A stretch of DNA of 54,883 nt. Source: Streptomyces hyaluromycini. GTDB lineage: Bacteria; Actinomycetota; Actinomycetes; Streptomycetales; Streptomycetaceae. Position 1 is the first letter of the stretch, and the number at the start of each line of letters is the position of its first letter. The position numbers and the translations under genes were made by a program. This document shows positions 15,004-22,748 of the stretch, in pieces. The stretch is taken from positions 1-54,883 of the forward strand of contig NZ_BCFL01000025.1 of NCBI RefSeq assembly GCF_002217755.1, read 5' to 3'. Below the pieces are notes generated by a model. The model was not told where the DNA came from, made no database searches, and was given only the letters and a program-made list of their open reading frames with translations.

Positions 15004-16619
15004 GGTTGTTCCTCTCCAGAAGGTGGGGTGATTCCGGAACGGGACAGGGTGTGGGGTTTCGTCAGGGGCTGTGTCAGGGGGTGGTGTGCGGGGTGGTGGC
15101 GGACGCCGAGCGCGTCGAGCCGGGCGGTGTGCCCGTCGAGGCGGGAGCGGAAGTCGGCCCATTCGGTGGTGCCGCTCCAGGCGCGGTCGGCGAGGGCGCA
15201 CAGCCGGGGGTAGGTGAGGTACTCGATGTGGGCGGGCGTCGTGACGAACTCGGTCCACAGCTGGGCCTGGGTGCCGAGCACCCGCGCGGCCACGTCCGGT
15301 TCGGCGTCCTCGGGTACGGGGTCATGGGCGTGGGCGGCGCGCAGATCGACGACGGTTCCGGGCTGGGCCGGCGGCTCGTGCGGGTCGGCGGTCTGGGCGT
15401 AGTCGAGGTAGGCGGCCCGGTGGTACGCGCTGACGACGGGGTGGCCGCGGCGCGCCGCCGTCAGGGTGTGGGACGCGTCGCGCCAGGTCATCACCGTGAA
15501 GTCGAGGGGCAGTTCGGCACCGGTCTCGGCCCAGCCGACCGGGCGGCGGCCACGCCGGACGAGGAACTCGCCGATCTGCCCGAGGAACCAGCCGTGCAGG
15601 GCCTCGGGGTTCGGCAGGCCCTGTGCCGACGCCCGTTCGCGCGCGGCGGCACTGTGCGTCCACTCGGTGGTGGGGCACTCCTCGCCGCCGATGTGGATGT
15701 ACGGCGAGGGGAAGACGTCCATGACCTCGTCGAGGACGTCGCGGCAGAAGTCGAGGACCTCGTCGTGGACACCGAGGACGGTGTCGCACACTCCCCAGCG
15801 CGTCCAGACGTCGAGGCTGCGCTCCGGCTGGTTGCCCAGTCCGGGATAGGCGGCGAGGGCCGCGCGAACGTGTCCGGGCATCTCGATCTCCGGCATGACG
15901 GTGACGCCGCGCGCGGCCGCGTACCGGACCAGGCCGCTCAGTTCGGCCCGCGTGTACGACCCTCCGTGCGGGACGCCGTCGAACGTGCCGCTGCCGGCCG
16001 GGCCCTGCTGCGACTCGGCGCGACGGCCGCCGATCTCGGTGAGTTTGGGACGGGCGGTGACCGGCATCCGCCAGCCCTGGTCGTCGGTGAGGTGCAGATG
16101 GAACACGCTGATCTTGTGCAGGGCCAGCAGGTCGACGTAGCGGCGCAGGTAGGAGACGGGCTGGAAGTGGCGTGCCACGTCCAGCATCGCGCCGCGCCAG
16201 GGGTGCCGCGGGACGTCGGTGATCTCGACGCAGGGCAGCAGCCACTGAGTAACGGGCCGCGGGGTCTCCGACAAGGCCTCGGGGGACAGGAGTTGACGGA
16301 TCGTCTGGATGCCGCGCAGCAGGCCGGTGAGGTGCGCGGCGCGCAGCAGCACGGCGTGCGGGGCGACGGTGAGTCCGTACCCTTCGTCGCCGAGACCGGT
16401 GAGCCCGGGGGCGAGCGCCAGGGTGAACTGTCCGTCCGGGGACGGTCGCAGGGGCAGTCCGGTGGCGGGGGCGAGCAGGGTGCGCAGCAGTTCGGCGGCC
16501 GGTTCGGCGCCCGCGCCGATGTGCAGCGCGGTGTCGGCGTCGAGCGTGAAGTGCCCCGGCCGGAGTGCGGCCTTGGTGGGGCGTGGGACGAGGGCGAGCA
16601 CAGACGGGTGTGCGGGCAT
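15000..16619 (-). CDS. GH20 beta-N-acetylhexosaminidase
   Basis: A 539-residue GH20 enzyme without a signal peptide, so probably cytosolic and acting on imported oligosaccharides. It has the N-terminal GH20b domain (LVPRPTKAALRPGHFTL...), then the TIM barrel: HPWRGAMLDVARHF, HLHLTDDQGWRMPV, YTRAELSGLVRYAAARGVTVMPEIEMPGH, PYIHIGGEECPTTEW and the late Trp WTEFVTTP..EYLTYPR. The acid/base Glu is E314. The residue before it, normally Asp (GGDE), is E313 here. It removes terminal GlcNAc/GalNAc by substrate-assisted catalysis. It sits 45 bp downstream of the permease gene and overlaps the GH16 gene by 4 nt. Confidence 0.9.
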   Translation of the reverse strand: MPAHPSVLALVPRPTKAALRPGHFTLDADTALHIGAGAEPAAELLRTLLAPATGLPLRPSPDGQFTLALAPGLTGLGDEGYGLTVAPHAVLLRAAHLTGLLRGIQTIRQLLSPEALSETPRPVTQWLLPCVEITDVPRHPWRGAMLDVARHFQPVSYLRRYVDLLALHKISVFHLHLTDDQGWRMPVTARPKLTEIGGRRAESQQGPAGSGTFDGVPHGGSYTRAELSGLVRYAAARGVTVMPEIEMPGHVRAALAAYPGLGNQPERSLDVWTRWGVCDTVLGVHDEVLDFCRDVLDEVMDVFPSPYIHIGGEECPTTEWTHSAAARERASAQGLPNPEALHGWFLGQIGEFLVRRGRRPVGWAETGAELPLDFTVMTWRDASHTLTAARRGHPVVSAYHRAAYLDYAQTADPHEPPAQPGTVVDLRAAHAHDPVPEDAEPDVAARVLGTQAQLWTEFVTTPAHIEYLTYPRLCALADRAWSGTTEWADFRSRLDGHTARLDALGVRHHPAHHPLTQPLTKPHTLSRSGITPPSGEEQP

Positions 16620-16664
16620 GGATCGTCTCCGTGGGCGGGTCGCGTCGGGTGGGCGGATGTGCGG

Positions 16665-17504
16665 TCAGCCCTTGACCGCGCCGGCCGCGAAGCCGGCGGT
16701 GACATGGCGCTGGAGCAGCAGGAACACCACGAGTGCGGGGGCGGCGAAGAGGGTCGAGGCGGCCATGGTGGCGCCCCAGTCGGTGCCGAAGACGTTCTGG
16801 AACGAGGACAGCCAGACGGGCAGGGTGCGGTGGTCCTGCTGCTTGATGATCAGGAAGTTGGCGTACGCGAACTCGTTCCAGGCGGTGATGTAGCCGAACA
16901 GCGAGGTGGCCATCAGCCCCGGGGCGAGGAGCGGGAACGCTATGTGCCGGAACGCGCCGAGCCGGGTGCAGCCGTCGACCTGGGCGGACTCCTCCAGCTC
17001 AGGGGGGATCGTGCCGATGAAGCCGCGCAGCACGATGACGGTGAAGGGCAGCGTCATCATGAAGTAGACGAGGGTCAGGGTCGGCAGCCGGTCGAGCATG
17101 CCGGTGTCCCGGGAGATGATGTACACGGGGATGATCAGTGACTCCCAGGGCGCCATCTGGGCGATGAAGACCATGAGCATGAACTGTCGGCGTCCCCTCC
17201 ACCGCATCCGGGCGACGGCGTAGGCGGCGCCGAGCGCGATGACGAGGGCGAGCAGGACGGCGCTCAGCGTGACGAGGATGCTGTTGCGCCAGAACAGGCC
17301 GAAGCCGGCGGCGCCGACGGCGGTACGGAAGTGGTCGAGGGTCCAGGTCTCGGGGATGATCCGGGGGTTGTCGGACTGGATGTCGCGGGTCGGGGTGAAC
17401 GCGGTGGCGACCATCCAGTAGACCGGGAACAGGCAGACCACGACCGTGACGACGGCGGCGGCGTTCAGGGGCAGGCGGCGGACGCGGGGCCGGGTGGTGC
17501 TCAT
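16665..17504 (-). CDS. sugar ABC transporter permease (second)
   Basis: A 279-residue permease of the MalG/DasC type, six predicted membrane helices. The EAA loop typical of CUT1 permeases is seen as ELEESAQVDGCTRLGAFRHIAFPLLAPGL (EAA...G-x9-I-x-LP). The N-terminus (VVCLFPVYWMVATAFTP) and C-terminus (GFAAGAVKG) are also standard. It forms the membrane channel with the preceding permease. ATG 17504 overlaps the upstream stop (ATGA), so translation is coupled. No ATP-binding subunit is encoded in the operon; Streptomyces CUT1 systems usually share MsiK. Confidence 0.9.
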   Translation of the reverse strand: MSTTRPRVRRLPLNAAAVVTVVVCLFPVYWMVATAFTPTRDIQSDNPRIIPETWTLDHFRTAVGAAGFGLFWRNSILVTLSAVLLALVIALGAAYAVARMRWRGRRQFMLMVFIAQMAPWESLIIPVYIISRDTGMLDRLPTLTLVYFMMTLPFTVIVLRGFIGTIPPELEESAQVDGCTRLGAFRHIAFPLLAPGLMATSLFGYITAWNEFAYANFLIIKQQDHRTLPVWLSSFQNVFGTDWGATMAASTLFAAPALVVFLLLQRHVTAGFAAGAVKG

Positions 17505-18490
17505 GCGAGCTCGTCCTCCTGGCGGAACATCTGGCGGAAGTAGAGGACCAGCACGCCCGACATCAGCACGACGGTGACCATGGAGGCCGCCGAGCCGAGG
17601 TCGTAGCGCTGGCTCGACAGGGCGGTCTGGACCGCGTACACGGGCAGGATCGTGGTGGCGTCGCCGGGCCCGCCGTTGGTCATCACCCAGATCTGGACGA
17701 ACGCCTTGAAGGTCCAGATCACTTCGAGCGAGAGGACCAGCAGGAAGATCGGCCGGACGATCGGGAGGGTGATCGAGCGGAAGATCCGCGGCCCCGACGC
17801 CCCGTCGAGCCGGGCCGACTCGTACAGCTCGGTGGGGACGGTGGTGAGGGCCGAGTACAGGGTGATCGCGGCGAACGGCACGGACTGCCACACGACGAGG
17901 ACGACGACGATCGCGAAGGCGGCCGGGCCGTGCGCGAACCAGGGGTAGCGGTGGAAGGACTCGAACCCCAGGTCGGTGAGGACCGCGTTGACGATGCCGA
18001 ACTCCGAGTGGAACAGCCACTGGAACACGGTGGTCGCCGCGATGACGGGCATCGCCCAGGTCAGCACGAGCGCACTGAGGACCGTGGTCCGGCCGAACCG
18101 GCCAAGGCGTTCGACCATGAGCGCGACCAGGGTGGACAGCACCATGATCAGTACGACGTTGACCGCCATGAAGAGGAAGGTGCGGCGCACCACCTCCCAG
18201 AAGCGGTCGTCGCCGAGCAGCGTCTCGTAGTTCCGGAACCCGACGAACCGCGCGTCGCCCAGGATGAGCTGGCGCAGACCGAAGTCCTGGAGCGAGATCA
18301 CCACGGCGCGGACCAGGGGGTAGACGAGCAGGTAGAGCGTGCCGAGGACGGCGGGCGCGATCAGGACGTACGGCCAGATCCCGCGGCCGACGGCCGTCGA
18401 CGGGCGGCGCCTGCCCGTGCCGGAGGACCGCCGGGGCGGCCGGGTGGTGAGTGGGGGGCGGGACACGGTCTGCTCTCGGACTGCCGGCAC
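17501..18490 (-). CDS. sugar ABC transporter permease (first)
   Basis: A 329-residue permease of the MalF/DasB type, with a basic N-terminal extension (RPPRRSSGTGRRRP) and six hydrophobic helices. The EAA loop reads ELYESARLDGASGPRIFRSITLPIVRPI. The GTG at 18490 is chosen because AAGGAGGAG lies 4 nt upstream. A GTG eight codons later is possible. It lies 32 bp after the binding-protein gene and overlaps the next permease by 4 nt. Confidence 0.88.
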   Translation of the reverse strand: MPAVREQTVSRPPLTTRPPRRSSGTGRRRPSTAVGRGIWPYVLIAPAVLGTLYLLVYPLVRAVVISLQDFGLRQLILGDARFVGFRNYETLLGDDRFWEVVRRTFLFMAVNVVLIMVLSTLVALMVERLGRFGRTTVLSALVLTWAMPVIAATTVFQWLFHSEFGIVNAVLTDLGFESFHRYPWFAHGPAAFAIVVVLVVWQSVPFAAITLYSALTTVPTELYESARLDGASGPRIFRSITLPIVRPIFLLVLSLEVIWTFKAFVQIWVMTNGGPGDATTILPVYAVQTALSSQRYDLGSAASMVTVVLMSGVLVLYFRQMFRQEDELA

Positions 18491-18522
18491 GGCACTCCTC
18501 CTTCCCGTGCGTCGACGACGGT

Positions 18523-19791
18523 TCAGGAGCCGGAGTTCATCGCTGCGGTGATGGCCTCGGACGCCGTGGTGGCCGCCTTGTGCACATCGCCTCCGGTGAG
18601 CACGGCGGTCATGTAGTCCTTGATCGGGTTCTTGGCCTCGACCGCCGCCCAGCCGGGTGTGTTGGGCGTGGCGTGGCCCTCGGCCGCGCCGACCGCCATG
18701 GCCGCGGCGCCCGGGTCGGAGGCGACCGCGGAGGCCAGGGTGGTCTTGTTCGGCACGTAGCTCATGGCGAGGGCGAGCTTCTTCTGCCAGGTGTCGCCGG
18801 TGAGTTCCCTGATGAAGGTGTAGGCCGCGTCCTGCTTGGTGGAGGCCGTGGGGATGACGAGGTCGGAGCCGCCGGTGAAGACCGCGCCGGGTGTGCCGGC
18901 GGTCTTGCCCGGGATCGGGAAGAAGCCGAGCTTCCCCTTCAGCGCCGGGTTGCTCTGGATGACCACGTTGGCGCCGCCGGGTGTCGAGACGACCTGGGCG
19001 ACCTTGCCCTTGGCCATGACGTCCGCCTGCGGGGGGTTCGCCTCGTCGGCATCCTTCGGTCCCCTGCCGAGGGCCTGGAGCTTCTGGTAGAACTCCATGC
19101 CCCGGATCGCCTCGGGGGTGTCCAGGCTGCCTTTCCACTTGCCGCCGGACTCGGTGGCGAGGTCGCCGCCCTCGTCCCAGACGAAGCCCGCGAGGGTGTA
19201 CCAGTTCTGGCCGGGCAGGTAGATGCCCTGCGTACCACCGGTGTTGAGCTTCTCGGTGGCGGCGATCCACTGGTCGCGGGTCTTGATGGCGGTCGCGTCG
19301 ATGCCCGCCTTCTTGAAGAGGTCGGTGCGGTAGATGACGACGCGGTTGGCGGCGTAGTAGGGGATGCCGTACTGCTTGCCCCCGTAGGAGCCCGGCTCGG
19401 CGAGGCCCTTGAGCCAGTTCTGCCCGCCGAGTTCGCCGGCCTTGCCGCTGAGGTCGAGCAGCCCGCCGCTCTGCGCGAACTGGGCGACCTGGGTGTTGCC
19501 GGTCTCGATGACGTCCGGGGCGTCGTTGCTGGCGAGGGCCGCCGTGACCTTCTCGCCGATCCCGTCCCACTCCTGGATCTGCACCTTGACCCTGATGTCG
19601 GGGTGGGCGGCCTCGAAGCCCTTGACGAAGTCGCTCTGGAACTCTGCCGAGACACTGTCGCGCATCAGCCAGACGTCGATGGTGGTGCTTTTGCCGGAGC
19701 CGTCGCCGGAGGCGTCGGAGGAGCTGCTGCAGGCACTGAGCCCGGCCGTCATCAGGAGCGCGGACACGCCGGCGCACAAGCGGAGCTTCAC
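18523..19791 (-). CDS. sugar ABC transporter substrate-binding lipoprotein
   Basis: A 422-residue extracellular solute-binding protein, family 1. The signal peptide ends in a lipobox (L-S-A-C, Cys21), so it is a lipoprotein on the outer face of the membrane. Features: TIDVWLMRDS, FEAAHPDIRVKVQIQEWDG, YGIPYYAANRVVIYRTDLFKKAG, GIYLPGQNWYTLAGFVWDEGGDL, FTGGSDLVIP. Given the GH20 and GH16 genes downstream, an N-acetylhexosamine-containing or beta-glucan oligosaccharide is the likely ligand. GTG 19791 follows AGAGGTGAACC. It is the first gene of a five-gene operon under operators at 19823-19847. Confidence 0.9.
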   Translation of the reverse strand: MKLRLCAGVSALLMTAGLSACSSSSDASGDGSGKSTTIDVWLMRDSVSAEFQSDFVKGFEAAHPDIRVKVQIQEWDGIGEKVTAALASNDAPDVIETGNTQVAQFAQSGGLLDLSGKAGELGGQNWLKGLAEPGSYGGKQYGIPYYAANRVVIYRTDLFKKAGIDATAIKTRDQWIAATEKLNTGGTQGIYLPGQNWYTLAGFVWDEGGDLATESGGKWKGSLDTPEAIRGMEFYQKLQALGRGPKDADEANPPQADVMAKGKVAQVVSTPGGANVVIQSNPALKGKLGFFPIPGKTAGTPGAVFTGGSDLVIPTASTKQDAAYTFIRELTGDTWQKKLALAMSYVPNKTTLASAVASDPGAAAMAVGAAEGHATPNTPGWAAVEAKNPIKDYMTAVLTGGDVHKAATTASEAITAAMNSGS

Positions 19792-19822
19792 GGTTCACCT
19801 CTGGAGGACATGACCTGACCAC

Positions 19823-19847
19823 CTGACCAGTGAAGCCCACTGGTCAG
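19823..19847. promoter_or_regulatory. inverted-repeat operator upstream of sugar operon
   Basis: CTGACCAGT (19823-19831) and ACTGGTCAG (19839-19847) are perfect 9-bp inverted arms with a 7-bp spacer. Further TGACC copies lie at 19810-19822. The half-site ACTGGTC is the same as that of the DasR responsive element (dre). Position 32 bp before the binding-protein start suggests repression by the divergent GntR regulator. Confidence 0.7.
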
Positions 19848-20001
19848 CTTACCTCTTGATGTGAGGACGAAGGTGGCATAGACCAATTGAGGCGTCAACC
19901 CTCCGTACAGCAACGGCATTTGACGGGCAGACCGGGCGGAGTCCGGACAGTCACCGCTCGGTGGCCGTTACACTTCCCAGAACCAAGAGGGCAGTTGCAG
20001 G

Positions 20002-20035
20002 TGACCACTGGTCAGCTGGTTAACTGGTCAACTGG
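20002..20035. promoter_or_regulatory. clustered GntR-type operators before the regulator gene
   Basis: TGACCA-C-TGGTCA (20002-20014) is a palindrome with one central base. It is followed by two more TGGT(T/C)AAC-type copies (CTGGTTAACTGG and CTGGTCAACTGG, 20015-20035). These share the ACTGGTCA unit with 19839-19847 and sit 25-60 bp before the GntR start, which fits autoregulation. Confidence 0.65.
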
Positions 20036-20060
20036 GATTCCGGGCAACAGGGAGCGCGAC

Positions 20061-20900
20061 ATGACGGCCGACGAACCAGGCGCGGTGCTCAAGCGGGAGC
20101 GAGTGCGCGACTTCCTCCTCGACCTGGTCGAGTCACAGCGCCCGGGGGACGCCATCCCCTCCGAGCGCGCCCTCTGCGCCCGCCTGGGCGTGTCCCGTCC
20201 CACCCTGCGCGCGGCGGCCGACGAACTGGTCGCCGCGGGGCTGCTGGTACGGGAGCACGGGCGGGGCATGTTCGTCGCTCCGGAGAAGATCACCCAGGAA
20301 CTCGTCTCCGGACAGCAGGCCATGACCGTGCCCCGGGCCACCGGAACCTGGTCGAGCCGGCTGCTGGAGTTCACCACCATCCCGGCGGGCGCGCGCGTGG
20401 GCCGCAGGCTGCGCATCTCCCCCGCCGCCGAGATCGTGTACGTGGCACGGCTGCGTCTGGTCGACGGCGCCCCGATGGCCATCGAGCACCTGCACATCAA
20501 GGCCGGTCTGGTCCCGGCCCTGTCCGCCGGGGAACTGGAGGCCGGCGACCTGTACGAGCACCTGCGCGAACAGCACGGCGTGCACGTCCAGGAGGCCGTC
20601 CAGGCGATCGAGCCGACCGTCGTCACCCGGGCCGAGGCCGAACTGCTCGACGTGCCCGAACTGTCACCGGCGCTGCTCTTCGAGCGCCTCACCTCGGACA
20701 CCACGGGACAGCCCGTCGAGTACGTCCACTCGATCTACCGCGGGGACCGCTACCGCATCGTCTCCCGGCTCACCCTCGGCCCCTCGGCCCCGGTGCCGTC
20801 GGCAGGCGTCGGACACCATCCCGGCATCCCCCCGGGCGACTTCGCACACGGCGACACCATCACGTCCTCCACCCACGGCGACATCCAGTCGGCACCGTGA
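20061..20900 (+). CDS. GntR/HutC family regulator with UTRA domain
   Basis: A 279-residue regulator. An N-terminal winged helix (RVRDFLLDLVES, GDAIPSERALCARLGVSRPTLRAAADELVAAGLLVREHGRGMFV, about residues 10-75) is followed by a UTRA ligand domain (residues ~95-240: RISPAAEIVYVARLRLVDGAPMAIE, AGLVPALS, SPALLFERLTSDTTGQPVEYVHSIYRGDRYRI). The family includes DasR and NagR, which respond to phosphorylated amino sugars. The divergent sugar operon with GH20 points to the same kind of effector. ATG 20061 follows GGGAG. The frame is open upstream, but that part covers the operators. A disordered ~30-residue tail follows the UTRA domain. Confidence 0.88.
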   Translation: MTADEPGAVLKRERVRDFLLDLVESQRPGDAIPSERALCARLGVSRPTLRAAADELVAAGLLVREHGRGMFVAPEKITQELVSGQQAMTVPRATGTWSSRLLEFTTIPAGARVGRRLRISPAAEIVYVARLRLVDGAPMAIEHLHIKAGLVPALSAGELEAGDLYEHLREQHGVHVQEAVQAIEPTVVTRAEAELLDVPELSPALLFERLTSDTTGQPVEYVHSIYRGDRYRIVSRLTLGPSAPVPSAGVGHHPGIPPGDFAHGDTITSSTHGDIQSAP

Positions 20901-20905
20901 GCCAC

Positions 20906-20942
20906 GGCGGGGGAGAACAGCACCGGGCTGCTCTCCCCCGCC
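20906..20942. terminator. bidirectional hairpin terminator
   Basis: GGCGGGGGAGA (20906-20916) pairs perfectly with TCTCCCCCGCC (20932-20942), with partial pairing inside. It lies between the convergent GntR gene (stop 20900) and the SDR gene (stop 20958). Confidence 0.85.
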
Positions 20943-20957
20943 ACGCCGGGACGGAGC

Positions 20958-21737
20958 TCAGATGGCCTGGGCGGTGGGCAGGATGGTGATCTCGGTCAGG
21001 TTGACGTGGCGCGGGACGGCGGCCATGAAGGCGACGGTCTCGGCGATGTCGGCGCTCTGCAGGACGTCGATGTCGTGGATGAGGTCGGCCATCAGCTTGG
21101 AGGCGTCGGGGTCGGTGACGTGGTCGGGGAGTTCGGTGTCGACCATGCCTGGCTCGATGGTGGCCACGCGGACCATCCTGGGGCCGAGTTCGACGCGCAG
21201 CAGCCGGGTGAGGTGGCTGATGTACGCCTTGGTGCCGGAGTAGACGGAGAACTTCGCCAGGATGCGGGTGGCCGCGATCGACGAGGTGTTGATCAGGTCG
21301 GCGGGCCTGCCCGCCGCGGCGGATTCCGTCAGGTGCGGGACGAACGCGGCGATCACGTTCATCAGGCCGCCGATGTTGAGGTCGATCTGGCGCTGCCAGT
21401 CGTCGACCCTGAGTTCCTCGATGCCGGAGATGAGCTGGACACCGGCGTTGTTGAACACGAGGTCGGCCTTGCCGAAGCGCTCGGCGACCCGGTCGGCGGC
21501 GGCCTGGACGGCGGCGCGGTCGGTCACGTCGACGGCCAGGGCGAGCGCGGTGCCGCCGGCGGCCTCGATGTTCTTGACCACGCCGTCCAGACGCTCCTTG
21601 CGCCGGGCCAGTACGACCACGGTGGCGCCGAGCCCGGCCAGCCGCTCGGCGGTGACGGCACCCATGCCGCTGGAGGCGCCGGAGACGACGGCGACACGGC
21701 CGGCGAGAGGGGTACCGGTGAGCAGGGCAGCAGACAT
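20958..21737 (-). CDS. short-chain dehydrogenase/reductase
   Basis: A 259-residue classical SDR. The NADP-binding motif is VSGASSGMGAVTAERLAGLGA, with an ARR at the end of strand 2 that favours NADP(H). Other motifs: LAVDVTD, NNAGV, catalytic Ser in NTSSIAATR and the Y-x3-K pair in VYSGTKAYISH. The C-terminus (HVNLTEITILPTAQ) is typical of the YdfG-like group. Substrate unknown. ATG 21737 follows GAGGTTGTGTG; a GTG directly before it is an alternative. It lies 46 bp downstream of a second SDR gene in the same direction, so the two probably form an operon. Confidence 0.88.
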   Translation of the reverse strand: MSAALLTGTPLAGRVAVVSGASSGMGAVTAERLAGLGATVVVLARRKERLDGVVKNIEAAGGTALALAVDVTDRAAVQAAADRVAERFGKADLVFNNAGVQLISGIEELRVDDWQRQIDLNIGGLMNVIAAFVPHLTESAAAGRPADLINTSSIAATRILAKFSVYSGTKAYISHLTRLLRVELGPRMVRVATIEPGMVDTELPDHVTDPDASKLMADLIHDIDVLQSADIAETVAFMAAVPRHVNLTEITILPTAQAI

Positions 21738-21783
21738 CACACAACCTCAGTCTCTTTGGTCACGGGGTTCGGAAGGCGGAGTG

Positions 21784-22623
21784 TCAGGCGGCGTCGTCGT
21801 GCGCGGTGGCCGCGGACTTCTCGCGCCACGGGGCGAGGTCGTCCTGCACCTGCCGGTACTTGACGTCGAGCCGCTCCAGCGTGTCGCGCCCGAGGTAGAG
21901 GTGCGTGGGCAGCTTCTCGGTGGCGGCCACCTCCACGATGAGGGCGGCGCCCTTGACGGGGTCGCCGAGCTGGGCGTGGTTGGCCCGGTCGATCCAGTCC
22001 AGGGTCACGTGCGCGGGGGTGTCGTCGTAGTCGCCGATGCGGTTCGCGGCGACCGACAGGGAGCTGGCGTCCAGGAAGTCGGTGCGGAAGACGCCGGGCT
22101 CGACGACCATCGACTGGATTCCGAACGGCGCCATCTCGGCGGAGAGCGCTTCGCTGATGCCGGCGACCGCGAACTTCGACGCGGAGTACAGGCTGACGCC
22201 CGGCTCGCCCTCGAATCCGGAGCGGGAGCCGATGTGCACCAGCCGTCCGGAGCCCTGCTTGCGCATCACGGGCAGCACGGCCCGGGTGACGTTGACCAGG
22301 CCGAAGACGTTGAGGTCGAACAGTGACCGGGCCTCCGCGTCGGAGATCTCCTCCAGCGCGCCCAGCAGGCCGCGGCCGGCGTTGTTCACCAGGACGTCGA
22401 TGCCGCCGAACCTCGCCACGGCCGCCTCGACCGCCTGCGGGATGCTGTCGTTGTCCGTGACGTCCAGGGCGACCGCGAAGACCTTGTCGGAACTCTTCAG
22501 ATCGTCCGGTACCCGCTCCGGATTTCGTACGGCGACCACGACATTGTTACCGCCTGCCAGAGCGGCACGGGCGATTTCCGCGCCGATTCCGCGGGAGGCA
22601 CCGGTGACAAACCACGTAGCCAT
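21784..22623 (-). CDS. short-chain dehydrogenase/reductase
   Basis: A 279-residue SDR. Motifs: FVTGASRGIGAEIARAALAGG at the N-terminus, AVRNPERV, LDVTDND, NNAGRGLLGALEE, HIGSRSGF and SLYSASKFAVAGISEALSAEM (catalytic Y-x3-K). The C-terminal part (VVEPGVFRTDFLD, ALIVEVAATEKLPTHLYLGRD) is of the kind seen in many Streptomyces oxidoreductases next to XRE regulators. ATG 22623 follows AAAGAGGTTTTCCC. It lies downstream of the XRE/MmyB regulator, with an inverted repeat (22720-22742) in between that shares a sequence with the regulator's own promoter. Confidence 0.9.
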   Translation of the reverse strand: MATWFVTGASRGIGAEIARAALAGGNNVVVAVRNPERVPDDLKSSDKVFAVALDVTDNDSIPQAVEAAVARFGGIDVLVNNAGRGLLGALEEISDAEARSLFDLNVFGLVNVTRAVLPVMRKQGSGRLVHIGSRSGFEGEPGVSLYSASKFAVAGISEALSAEMAPFGIQSMVVEPGVFRTDFLDASSLSVAANRIGDYDDTPAHVTLDWIDRANHAQLGDPVKGAALIVEVAATEKLPTHLYLGRDTLERLDVKYRQVQDDLAPWREKSAATAHDDAA

Positions 22624-22719
22624 GGGAAAACCTCTTTCGTTCCTTTTCCCCTGAGGGGGATTTCCTGTTGACGTATTCGAGTCTGTCCCTCCTCCGGAGC
22701 GATATGAAGGCAGCGGTTT

Positions 22720-22742
22720 TCCTGGGAGTCCTGCACCCAGGA
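22720..22742. promoter_or_regulatory. inverted repeat between XRE regulator and SDR
   Basis: TCCTGGG (22720-22726) and CCCAGGA (22736-22742) flank a 9-nt spacer. The right arm lies in CACCCAGGAT, which recurs at 23682-23691 in the promoter of the XRE regulator. It may be that regulator's operator for the SDR genes, or a hairpin after the regulator gene. Confidence 0.4.
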
Positions 22743-22748
22743 TGGGGC

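Noticed and set aside
17501..19840. 779-codon frame spanning permease and binding-protein region
   Set aside because: Only the part from 18490 down is permease-like; the rest is a shadow of the binding-protein gene, which has its own frame, lipobox and ribosome site.
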